Assembly: GCF_042681025.1 (NCBI RefSeq)
Contig: NZ_JBHUER010000001.1
Coordinates: 186,001 to 250,000 of the forward strand
Direction: 5' to 3'
Length of the DNA: 64,000 bases
Origin: Methylopila henanensis
Lineage (GTDB): Bacteria; Pseudomonadota; Alphaproteobacteria; Rhizobiales; Methylopilaceae
Position numbers and translations under genes: made by a program. This document shows, piece after piece, positions 44,631 through 52,237 of the stretch. The notes beneath the pieces were generated by a model. It saw nothing but the letters and a program-made list of their open reading frames with translations. It ran no database searches and had not been told where the DNA came from. Every line of letters begins with the position of its first letter. Within the stretch, counting starts at the first letter, position 1.

Positions 44631-45968
44631 TTACGCCGCGGCGTCCTTGCGCTTCGCGCTCTCGGCTTCGGCGGCCGCGAGCAGGATGCAGATCGCGATG
44701 CCCTCGGAGGCCGCCTTCACGTCCGAAAGCGAGGGGAACGACGGCGCGAGCCGCAGGTTCTGGTCGCGCGGGTCCTTGCCCTTGGGCCAGGTCGCGCCGG
44801 CGCCGGTGAGCAGCAGCCCGGCGTCCTTCGCGAGTTGGACGACGCGCGCGGCGGTTCCTTCGACCACGTCGACGCTGATGAAGTAGCCGCCTTCGGGCTT
44901 CGTCCAACGCGCGGCGCCGGTTCCGGCGAGGCGCGCCTCCAGCGCCTCGTGCACCGCCGCGAATTTCGGCGCGAGCAGGGCCTTGTGCTTCGCCATATGG
45001 GCGACGAGGCCGTCATGGTCCTTGAGGAAGCGGACATGGCGGAGCTGGTTGAGCTTGTCCGGGCCGATCGTGCGCTTCGAGGCGCTCGCGAGCAGCCACG
45101 CCACATTGGCCGGCGACGACGCGAAGAAGGCGAGGCCCGCGCCGGCGAGCGTCATCTTGGAGGTCGAGGCGAAGACGAAGGCGCGGTCGGGGTTGCCGGC
45201 CTCGGCGCAGGCGTCGAGCACGTTCAGGATCTCGCGCCCGTCGTCGGTCAGGTGGTGCAGGACATAGGCGTTGTCCCAGAACAGCCGGAAGTCCGGCGCG
45301 GCCGTCGTCATGCGGGCGAGCCGGCGGATCGTCTCGTCGGAATACACGTCGCCCGAAGGGTTGGCGTATTTCGGGACGTTCCACATGCCCTTCACGGCCG
45401 GATCGCGGACGAGCTCCTCGACCTTGTCCATGTCCGGACCGTCGCCCGTCAGCGGCACGGGGATCATGCGCACGCCGTATTCTTCGCAGATCGCGAAGTG
45501 ACGGTCGTAGCCGGGCGTCGGGCAGAGGAACGCGACGTCGGGCTCGCGGCCCCACGGCTTCGCGGAGCCCGGGACGCCCTTCAGCAGGGCATAGACGAGG
45601 CTGTCGTGCATCAGCGCCAAGCTGGAGTTGTCGCCGACGACGATCCGGTCGGGGCTCGCGCCGAGCGTGCGGGCGAACAGCGCCCGCGTCTCGGCGAGAC
45701 CCTGCAGACCGCCATAGTTGCGGGCGTCCTCGCCGGCTTCCGACAGGTGGTCGCGATTGCCGGGCAGCGCGAGCATGCCCTCCGCGAGATCGAGCTGCTC
45801 GGGCGCGGGCTTGCCGCGGGTCATGTCGAGCTTGAGCCCTTTGGCGCGGAACGCGTCGTAGTCCGCGCGGGCGCGGGCGAGAAGGCTGTCGAGGTCGGCG
45901 GCGGAGAGATCGGCGATCACGGCGTCACGAAGTCCTGTGCGGCGGGCGGAGCGTTCGTGGGGCTTCAT
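44631..45968 (-). CDS. Aspartate aminotransferase-type PLP enzyme (Aminotran_MocR, class Ic)
   Basis: 445-residue fold-type I aminotransferase of the class I 'Ic' group, as in actinobacterial AspC. Features include MTRGKPAPEQLDLAEGML, the glycine/Asn motif VGDNSSLALMHDSL, CPTPGYDRHFAICEEYGV, NPSGDVYSDETIRRLA and the PLP-Lys in STSKMTLAGAGLAFF. The C-terminal Arg region is GGYFISVDVVEGTAARV, then NLRLAPSFPS. Probably aspartate-oxoglutarate transamination; other substrates are possible. ATG 45968 is the longest start; a later one near GTG 45920 (VIADLSAADL) would suit many homologues. Confidence 0.85.
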   Translation of the reverse strand: MKPHERSARRTGLRDAVIADLSAADLDSLLARARADYDAFRAKGLKLDMTRGKPAPEQLDLAEGMLALPGNRDHLSEAGEDARNYGGLQGLAETRALFARTLGASPDRIVVGDNSSLALMHDSLVYALLKGVPGSAKPWGREPDVAFLCPTPGYDRHFAICEEYGVRMIPVPLTGDGPDMDKVEELVRDPAVKGMWNVPKYANPSGDVYSDETIRRLARMTTAAPDFRLFWDNAYVLHHLTDDGREILNVLDACAEAGNPDRAFVFASTSKMTLAGAGLAFFASSPANVAWLLASASKRTIGPDKLNQLRHVRFLKDHDGLVAHMAKHKALLAPKFAAVHEALEARLAGTGAARWTKPEGGYFISVDVVEGTAARVVQLAKDAGLLLTGAGATWPKGKDPRDQNLRLAPSFPSLSDVKAASEGIAICILLAAAEAESAKRKDAAA

Positions 45969-46002
45969 ACGCCCGTCCCACGCGCGGCGCCAGACGAATG
46001 GA

Positions 46003-46995
46003 CTATGCGCGCCCGCCCTTCGCGACCGGCGTCAGCGACGGCGCGCGCGGCCGGTCCGGGCCGCGGCGGCGGGCGCCGACGAGGCTCGACAACGTCGCTG
46101 CGAGCCCGAACAGCAAAACCCACCCGGCCGGGCGCACGCCATAGCCCGGCGTGAGGTTCGCCGCGAGCACGCGCCACGGGTTCACGCCCGTCGCGAGCCC
46201 GTACCACAGCGCCTCCGAGGCGGCGGTCGCGAGCGCCGCCATGAAGGCGAGGCTGAGCAGCCAGCGCCAGTCGACGGCCCGCTCGCCGGAGCGCGCCTGC
46301 AGCCCGCGCCACCCCATCGCCCAGACGAACAGACCCCACATCAGCATGGGCTCGCCGACGTCGAGCTTGGATTGCATCGCGAAATGCAGCACGCCGAGGC
46401 CCGCGATCGCATAGGCGAGCTTGTGCAGGCGGCCCCAGCGTTTCGCGCCCATGCGGCGCATGGCGGCGTCGGTCGAGGTGGCGCCGAGCGCGACAAGGCC
46501 GATCAGCGCGACGAAGCCGATCGCGAGATAGACGCGCAGCGCGATCTCGCCCGCGACGCGGAGCAGATCGAACTGCTGGTCGGCGACATAGAGGCCGAGA
46601 TGAAGCGCGGCGTAGGCGAGCGCGGCGAGTCCGACCCTCCGGCGGACGAGGTGCAGCCGCGGCCAGTGCAGGAGCCGCCGGAACGGCGTGACCGCCAGCG
46701 ACAGCAGCAGGAAGCGGACGGCCCAATCGCCGGTCAGGTGAATGGCGTCGTAGATCGGCCGGGCCGCCTCGCCCCCCGGGCCCGCGAAGGCCGAGGCGGC
46801 GCCGGCGGCCGGGCCGAACGGCGTCTCGCCCTGCGGCGCGAACCCCGGCGGCAGGCCGAAGGGCGCGGGCGCCGGGCCCGAAAAGTCGCCGTTCGCCGCC
46901 CGCGCCGCGAGCCACGCCGCCGGCAGCACGAGCCCGATGAGCGTCAGCGTGAGCAAGGGCGAGAAACGACCCGAGCGGTCGGTGAAAAGCGGCAT
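46003..46995 (-). CDS. msrQ: MsrQ, heme-binding membrane subunit of methionine sulfoxide reductase
   Basis: Ferric-reductase-like six-helix membrane protein that passes electrons to periplasmic MsrP for repair of oxidized methionine. Conserved histidines for heme are seen in AALHLGLYV, GRLHKLAYA and GVLHFAMQS. The core (about 95-250, starting TGDWAVRFLLLSLAVTPFRR) matches MsrQ. The 330-residue protein is longer than the E. coli one (about 210): an N-terminal Gly/Pro-rich insert and a C-terminal helix pair (WLLSLAFMAALATAASEALW) are extra. ATG 46995 was chosen. No msrP gene is next to it, which is unusual. Confidence 0.85.
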   Translation of the reverse strand: MPLFTDRSGRFSPLLTLTLIGLVLPAAWLAARAANGDFSGPAPAPFGLPPGFAPQGETPFGPAAGAASAFAGPGGEAARPIYDAIHLTGDWAVRFLLLSLAVTPFRRLLHWPRLHLVRRRVGLAALAYAALHLGLYVADQQFDLLRVAGEIALRVYLAIGFVALIGLVALGATSTDAAMRRMGAKRWGRLHKLAYAIAGLGVLHFAMQSKLDVGEPMLMWGLFVWAMGWRGLQARSGERAVDWRWLLSLAFMAALATAASEALWYGLATGVNPWRVLAANLTPGYGVRPAGWVLLFGLAATLSSLVGARRRGPDRPRAPSLTPVAKGGRA

Positions 46996-47190
46996 GGCTC
47001 CGTCCGTAGTATCTAATGGCCTCAAGCCTTTACGCGCGTCGCTCCGGAAATCTTACGTCACGCGAGTCACAGGGCGGCGGGCCGGTCCGGCGGTCGCTCA
47101 AGAATTCGTTCAAATTTGTATGCCAGCGCAAACGGGGACTTAGAGGCGCCCTGCTACGAAAGGCGTGGGGTAACCGTTGAGTCCGCATGC

Positions 47191-48702
47191 ATGTCCGCAG
47201 GAAACGCCGTCTACGAGTACGCCGCGGGGCGACTTCGAGCTTTCCGCAGCAACCGCAATCTCACCCTTACGCTGTGCTACGCGATCGCGCTCGTCGCCGG
47301 GCGCGCCCTGGGCGAGGGGGCTTCCGGCCAGCCGATGCTGGCGCTCGCGGCGCCCGTCGCGGTCGGCGTGCTGATCCGGATGGGGGGCTCGATCGAGTCC
47401 GCCGACTTCGTGCGTTTCGCCGCGGTCCACCTCGTCCTCGGGTTTCTCTTCGGCGATCCGCTGGAGACGGTGTTCTGGGACGGCGCGCGCAGCATCGCGC
47501 ATGTGGCTTTCGCGCTGCTGCTGTTCCGCGCCGCCCGGACGCGCGGCCTCATCCGCTCGCCGATCTATCTCATGGCGACGCTGATGGCCGTCGCCGTCGT
47601 AAGCGCCGCGCCGGGCGTGGTCATCGACGTCGTGCGCCTCAGCCTTCAGGGCGCGCTCTCGCCATCCCCGCTCATGGTCGGTCCGCTGGTCGACATCCTG
47701 TCGATGGCGCTGATGCTCGCGATCGTCCTGACCCAGGGGCGCGGCTGCCTGCCGACGACTCCGGAAAGCGGCCACACAGAGGAGAAGCGTCCTGGCCCGA
47801 TCGAACACCTGAGCGCCGCCGCGTTCGCCGGTGCGCTGCTCTGGTTCTCGCTCGACGGCGGCGCGCTGGAAGCGGTGCTCGCCGGCTCGATCGCGCTGCT
47901 CTGGTTCGCGCTGCGTCTCGGCCTGTTCGCAACCACGGTCGCCGCCTTCGCCTTCGCCGTCGTGGAGCTCAAATTCGGCACGGGACGGGACCTGTTGATC
48001 GACGCCGCCGATCCCGCGGTCGTGGAGGCGCTCCGCTACGTCAAGGTGGCTCTGCTCACCGCCCCCAGCATCGTCGTCGCCACGGTCGTCTATGAGCAGC
48101 AGCGGCTGCGCCGGCTGTTCGCCTACCGGGCGAACCACGACGGCCTTACGGGCCTGGTCAATCGCGTCGGCTTCGCGGAGCGCCTCGAGTTCCAGGCGCG
48201 CCGGGCCGGCTCCGGTCACACCCGGTTTCTCCTGATGCTGATCGACCTCGACCATTTCAAGTCGATCAACGACACCTTCGGACATGCGAGCGGCGACGAA
48301 CTGCTGGTCACGGTGGCGGAACGGCTGCGCTCCTCGATGCGAGCGACCGACGTCGTCGCCCGTCTCGGCGGCGACGAGTTCGCGGCGCTCGCGCCTGTCC
48401 CGACCGTGGACGACGCCATGCGCCTCGCGAAACGTCTGGTGGAGACGGTGAACCAGACCTGCGAGATCGGCGGCGTCGCGCTGCGGCCGAGCGTGACGGT
48501 CGGAGGCGTGCTCGCGCCCGACAACGCGACCGACCCCCAGCGCCTCATGCAGCTCGCCGACGAGGCGCTCTACAAGGCCAAGGCCGCCGGCCGCAATGGC
48601 TGGCGCTTCGCCGCCATGGAGCTGAAGGACGATCGCCCCAGCGCCGCGACGTGGCGTCCGGAAGACGCGGAGGTGGCGATGGAGACGGTGTTTCTCGATT
48701 GA
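47191..48702 (+). CDS. Membrane diguanylate cyclase (GGDEF)
   Basis: 503-residue protein making cyclic di-GMP. About 8 membrane helices (30-300) form a MASE1-like sensor (for example LFATTVAAFAFAVVELKFGTG), then a GGDEF domain: DGLTGLVNRVGFAERL, LIDLDHFKSINDTFGHASGDELL and ARLGGDEFAALAP. The intact GGDEF indicates an active cyclase, and RATD five residues before it is an RxxD inhibitory site, so product feedback is likely. No EAL domain. ATG 47191 is one of several possible starts (47116 also in frame). It is divergent from msrQ and precedes the ilv leader. Confidence 0.92.
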   Translation: MSAGNAVYEYAAGRLRAFRSNRNLTLTLCYAIALVAGRALGEGASGQPMLALAAPVAVGVLIRMGGSIESADFVRFAAVHLVLGFLFGDPLETVFWDGARSIAHVAFALLLFRAARTRGLIRSPIYLMATLMAVAVVSAAPGVVIDVVRLSLQGALSPSPLMVGPLVDILSMALMLAIVLTQGRGCLPTTPESGHTEEKRPGPIEHLSAAAFAGALLWFSLDGGALEAVLAGSIALLWFALRLGLFATTVAAFAFAVVELKFGTGRDLLIDAADPAVVEALRYVKVALLTAPSIVVATVVYEQQRLRRLFAYRANHDGLTGLVNRVGFAERLEFQARRAGSGHTRFLLMLIDLDHFKSINDTFGHASGDELLVTVAERLRSSMRATDVVARLGGDEFAALAPVPTVDDAMRLAKRLVETVNQTCEIGGVALRPSVTVGGVLAPDNATDPQRLMQLADEALYKAKAAGRNGWRFAAMELKDDRPSAATWRPEDAEVAMETVFLD

Positions 48703-48746
48703 TCGGGGCTCCCCGAAGGACGGCGTCGGTTGCTCCTGCTCGCCGC

Positions 48747-48775
48747 TTGACGCCGCCGCGGCTTGGGCGTAGCGT
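48747..48775 (+). promoter_or_regulatory. Probable promoter of the ilvB leader
   Basis: TTGACG (48747-48752), a 17-base spacer and TAGCGT (48770-48775), preceded by C as in the alphaproteobacterial CTTGAC. Transcription would begin about 48782, giving a short untranslated region before the leader peptide GTG at 48806. Confidence 0.5.
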
Positions 48776-48805
48776 CCGCGCAACTTTTAAGACTGGAGCG
48801 GCCAC

Positions 48806-48862
48806 GTGGCGCGCAATCTCATTCTCGTAAGCAGGGCGTCATCCCAGGAGCGGGCCGAGTAG
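48806..48862 (+). CDS. ilvB leader peptide (attenuator)
   Basis: An 18-residue open frame, MARNLILVSRASSQERAE, with GTG start and GGAG at spacing 7. It contains consecutive Leu-Ile-Leu-Val codons (48818-48829), the products of the pathway made by ilvB, ilvN and ilvC. It is followed by mutually placed hairpins and a T-run before ilvB. This is the classic leader-peptide organisation: ribosome stalling at the Leu/Ile/Val codons when charged tRNAs are scarce would prevent terminator formation. Confidence 0.8.
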   Translation: MARNLILVSRASSQERAE

Positions 48863-48917
48863 GGCCGCTTCCGAGCGATGACGCCTAAGCCAAGGGCTCC
48901 CCAGCGGGCCCTTTTTT
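48835..48917 (+). terminator. ilvB attenuator: leader stem plus intrinsic terminator
   Basis: GGCGTCATC (48835-48843) pairs perfectly with GATGACGCC (48877-48885), a long stem whose 5' arm lies inside the leader coding region, with AGCGG/CCGCT pairing nested inside. Downstream, AAGGGC (48892-48897) pairs with GCCCTT (48908-48913), extended by T-G and C-G pairs, followed by a run of six T (48912-48917): an intrinsic terminator. GGAGC (48847-48851) can instead pair with GCTCC (48896-48900) of the terminator arm, a possible antiterminator. Confidence 0.75.
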
Positions 48918-48981
48918 GTTGCCCGGCGTCCAACGAGGCGCCGAACGGGTTCAGGGTCGAGACGGCGAAAGGACAAACGCC

Positions 48982-50745
48982 ATGACCGAGACGATGACCG
49001 GAGCGGAGATGGTCGTCCGCGCGCTGCAGGACCAGGGCGTCGAGCACATCTTCGGCTATCCCGGCGGCGCCGTGCTTCCGATCTACGACGCGCTGTTCCA
49101 GCAGGAGAAGGTGGAGCACGTGCTCGTCCGCCACGAGCAGGGCGCGGCGCATGCGGCGGAAGGCTACGCCCGCTCGACCGGCAAGCCCGGCCTCGTGCTC
49201 GTCACCTCCGGCCCCGGCGCGACCAACGCCGTGACCGGCCTGACCGACGCGCTGATGGATTCGATCCCGCTGGTCTGCATCACCGGCCAGGTCCCGACCC
49301 ATCTGATCGGCTCGGACGCGTTCCAGGAGTGCGACACGGTCGGCATCACCCGGCCCTGCACCAAGCACAATTACCTCGTGAAGGACGTCAACGACCTCGC
49401 GCAGATCCTGCACGAGGCGTTCTATGTCGCCACCCACGGGCGGCCGGGGCCGGTGGTCGTCGACATTCCGAAGGACGTCCAGTTCGCGACCGGAACCTAT
49501 GTCGGCCCGGAGAACGTGCACCATAAGAGCTACCAGCCGAAGCTCGACGGCGAGATCGACCGCATCAAGCAGGCGATCGAGCTGATCGCGTCGGCGAAGA
49601 AGCCGATCCTCTACACCGGCGGCGGCGTCATCAATTCCGGCCCGCGGGCGAGCGAGCTGCTGCGTGAGTTCGCGGCGCTCACCGGCGCGCCGGTGACGTC
49701 GACCCTGATGGGCCTCGGCGCCTATCCGGCGTCCGGCCCCGCCTGGCTCGGCATGCTCGGCATGCACGGCACCTTCGAGGCCAACCACGCCATGCACGAC
49801 TGCGACGTCATGGTCTGCATCGGCGCGCGCTTCGACGACCGCATCACCGGCCGGCTCGACGCGTTCTCGCCGAACTCGAAGAAGATCCACATCGACATCG
49901 ATCCGTCCCAGATCAACAAGAACGTCAAGGTCCAGGTCCCGATCATCGGCGACGTCGCCCACGTGCTCGAGGACATGGTGCGGATCTGGAAGGCGACGTC
50001 GTCGACGATCGACGCCGCGAGCCTGAAGACGTGGTGGGCGCAGATCGACCGCTGGCGCGCGCGCAGGAGCCTCGCCTACCGGCCGTCGACCACGACGATC
50101 AAGCCGCAGCATGCGATCGAGCGGCTCTACGAGCTGACCAAGGACCGCAAGACCTACATCACGACCGAGGTCGGCCAGCACCAGATGTGGGCCGCGCAGT
50201 ACTACCACTTCGAGGAGCCGAACCGCTGGATGACCTCCGGCGGCCTCGGGACGATGGGCTACGGCCTGCCGGCTGCGGTCGGCGTGCAGAAGGCCCATCC
50301 GGACGCGCTCGTCATCGACATCGCGGGCGAGGCCTCGATCCAGATGATGCTGCAGGAGCTCTCGACCGCCCTGCAGTACAATCTGCCGGTCAAGGTGTTC
50401 ATCCTCAACAACGAGTACATGGGCATGGTGCGCCAGTGGCAGCAGCTGCTGCACGGCGGGCGCTACTCGAACTCGTACTCGGAGGCGCTGCCGGACTTCG
50501 TGAAGCTCGCCGAGGCCTATGGCGGCACGGGTGTGCGCGTCGAGAATCCCGACGACCTCGACGAGGCGATCCGCACGATGATCGACACGCCGGGCTTCGT
50601 CGTCGTCGACTGCATCGTCGACAAGATGGAGAACTGCTTCCCGATGATCCCGTCGGGCCGCGCCCACAACGAGATGCTGCTCGGCGACGCGGCCGAGGCC
50701 GAGATCGACGAAGCGATCTCGGAAGAGGGCAAGATGCTGGTGTGA
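48982..50745 (+). CDS. ilvB: Acetolactate synthase large subunit
   Basis: TPP- and FAD-dependent enzyme (two pyruvate to acetolactate, or pyruvate plus 2-ketobutyrate), first common step of Val/Leu/Ile synthesis. 587 residues. FGYPGGAVLPIYDALF and HEQGAAHAAEGYAR contain the catalytic Glu. The C-terminal TPP region reads IAGEASIQMMLQEL to FILNNEYMGMVRQWQQL; the metal motif shows GEA where GDA/GDG is usual (see findings). ATG 48982 has AAAGGA at spacing 8. It is controlled by the upstream leader and followed by ilvN. Confidence 0.97.
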   Translation: MTETMTGAEMVVRALQDQGVEHIFGYPGGAVLPIYDALFQQEKVEHVLVRHEQGAAHAAEGYARSTGKPGLVLVTSGPGATNAVTGLTDALMDSIPLVCITGQVPTHLIGSDAFQECDTVGITRPCTKHNYLVKDVNDLAQILHEAFYVATHGRPGPVVVDIPKDVQFATGTYVGPENVHHKSYQPKLDGEIDRIKQAIELIASAKKPILYTGGGVINSGPRASELLREFAALTGAPVTSTLMGLGAYPASGPAWLGMLGMHGTFEANHAMHDCDVMVCIGARFDDRITGRLDAFSPNSKKIHIDIDPSQINKNVKVQVPIIGDVAHVLEDMVRIWKATSSTIDAASLKTWWAQIDRWRARRSLAYRPSTTTIKPQHAIERLYELTKDRKTYITTEVGQHQMWAAQYYHFEEPNRWMTSGGLGTMGYGLPAAVGVQKAHPDALVIDIAGEASIQMMLQELSTALQYNLPVKVFILNNEYMGMVRQWQQLLHGGRYSNSYSEALPDFVKLAEAYGGTGVRVENPDDLDEAIRTMIDTPGFVVVDCIVDKMENCFPMIPSGRAHNEMLLGDAAEAEIDEAISEEGKMLV

Positions 50746-50757
50746 GCCGCTTCCGAT

Positions 50758-50811
50758 CGGCGGGACGTCATCCGGGACGGCGGAAGGCCGGGCCGGGATG
50801 ACGTCCCGCCG
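50758..50811. repeat. Large perfect hairpin between ilvB and ilvN
   Basis: CGGCGGGACGTCATCC (50758-50773) and its exact reverse complement (50796-50811) form a 16-bp stem with a 22-base loop. It lies 13 bases after the ilvB stop, without a T-run. It could reduce ilvN expression relative to ilvB, protect the ilvB mRNA end, or be a dispersed palindromic element like those near pyrG and mfd. Confidence 0.75.
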
Positions 50812-50896
50812 ACGAGCGCCTTGTCCTGCGCACGATTTCGGCTCTCGCTCCGCCCGGCCGAGATGACCTCTTTCTCAAAAGATCAAGAAGAAACCC

Positions 50897-51451
50897 ATGC
50901 CGCCTCTGCCCACCGGCTCCGCCTATTTCATGGACGACGCGCATCCGCCGCTCGCCCGCCACACGCTCGCGATCATCGTCGACAACGAGCCGGGCGTGCT
51001 CGCCCGCGTCATCGGCCTGTTCTCCGGCCGCGGCTACAACATCGACAGCCTGACCGTGTCCGAGGTCAGCCATGAGCGGCACCTCTCCCGCATCACGATT
51101 GTGACCACGGGTCCCGACGGCGTCGTCGAGCAGATCAAGAGCCAGCTCGACCGGCTGGTGCCGGTGCGCAGCGTCGTCGACCTCACGCTCACCGGCAAGG
51201 CGCTGGAGCGCGAGCTCATGCTGATCAAGGTGCGCGGCAAGGGCGACCTGCGCGCCGAGGCTTTGCGTCTGGCCGAGGCGTTCCGCGCGCGCGTGATCGA
51301 CGCGACGACGGAGAGCTTCATCTTCGAGATCACCGGCAAGCCCGACAAGCTCGACCAGTTCATCGTGCTGATGGGGCCGCTCGGTCTCGTCGAGGTTTCG
51401 CGCACCGGCGTCGCCGCCATCGCCCGCGGTCCGGAGGGCATGGCGGCCTAA
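50897..51451 (+). CDS. ilvN: Acetolactate synthase small (regulatory) subunit
   Basis: 184 residues. N-terminal ACT domain (ARHTLAIIVDNEPGVLARVI, GLFSGRGYNIDSLTVSEV) that binds valine for feedback inhibition, then the C-terminal ALS small-subunit domain (ELMLIKVRGKGDLRAEALRL, FIFEITGKPDKLDQFI). Located 151 bases after ilvB, separated by a large hairpin. ATG 50897 has AAGAAG upstream; the ACT domain follows a 20-residue lead. Confidence 0.97.
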   Translation: MPPLPTGSAYFMDDAHPPLARHTLAIIVDNEPGVLARVIGLFSGRGYNIDSLTVSEVSHERHLSRITIVTTGPDGVVEQIKSQLDRLVPVRSVVDLTLTGKALERELMLIKVRGKGDLRAEALRLAEAFRARVIDATTESFIFEITGKPDKLDQFIVLMGPLGLVEVSRTGVAAIARGPEGMAA

Positions 51452-51545
51452 GGGCTCGCCCAGCGCTTCACGCGGGTTCCGAGACGCCGTCCTCTCTTCC
51501 GAAAACAGTCCTTGTCAGCGCGGGCGGGATCGTCCATACGACCGA

Positions 51546-51560
51546 ACCGTAACGTACGGT
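51546..51560. promoter_or_regulatory. Perfect palindrome, probable TetR operator
   Basis: ACCGTA-ACG-TACGGT, a perfect 6-base inverted repeat with a 3-base centre, 8 bases upstream of the TetR gene start. The size and location suit autorepression by that TetR protein. Confidence 0.6.
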
Positions 51561-51568
51561 ACGGCGAC

Positions 51569-52204
51569 ATGAGCGAGATCGGTCTGGACAGCGCGGGCGA
51601 GGGGACGGCGGGGCGGCGGGAAGCCGTGCTCGACGCCGTGCTCGCGCTGCTGGTCGAGAAGGGCGCCGCGGCGCTGACCATGACGGCGGTCGCCCGCCGC
51701 GCGAGCTGCTCCAAGGAGACGCTCTACAAGTGGTTCGGCGACCGCGAGGGCCTACTGACCGAAACCGTCCGGTGGCAGGCCTCGAAGGTGCGCGCCGGCG
51801 CCTATGACCGGCAGCATCTCGACGCCGGCGCCCTGCGCGAGAGCCTCGAGGGCTTCGCCGCCAACTGGCTGACCGTGATCTCCTCTGAAACCTCGGTCGC
51901 GCTCAACCGGATCGCGATCGGGCAGGCCGAGACGCTGGGCGGCATCGTGCTGGCCAACGGGCGCTTCGCGATCGGCGAACGGCTGAAGCCGCTGCTTCTC
52001 GACGCGCGCGCCGCCGGCCTGGTGGCGTTCGACGACGCGGAGGAGGCGTTCCGCACCTTCTTCGGCCTCGCCGGGCGGGACGTCCAGATCCGGCGGCTGC
52101 TCGGCGACCGCTTCGCCATCGACGCCGCCGCGGACGCGCGGCGCGCCGTCGACCAGTTCCTTGCCCTTTATGGGGCGACGAAAACGCCGGCGATGGCCGG
52201 CTGA
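51569..52204 (+). CDS. TetR family transcriptional regulator
   Basis: 211-residue TetR/AcrR-type repressor. The N-terminal HTH is at about 15-60: LDAVLALLVEKGAAALTM, then VARRASCSKETLYKWFGDREGLL. The C-terminal ligand domain is of the TetR_C_7/AefR-like type (SETSVALNRIAIGQAE, FFGLAGRDVQIRRLL). ATG 51569 follows a palindromic operator. It lies between ilvN and ilvC, 34 bases before ilvC, so read-through to ilvC is likely and it may control the branched-chain genes. The ligand is unknown. Confidence 0.87.
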   Translation: MSEIGLDSAGEGTAGRREAVLDAVLALLVEKGAAALTMTAVARRASCSKETLYKWFGDREGLLTETVRWQASKVRAGAYDRQHLDAGALRESLEGFAANWLTVISSETSVALNRIAIGQAETLGGIVLANGRFAIGERLKPLLLDARAAGLVAFDDAEEAFRTFFGLAGRDVQIRRLLGDRFAIDAAADARRAVDQFLALYGATKTPAMAG

Positions 52205-52237
52205 AACGCAACAGAAGCCATCGGGAAGGACCTCACA

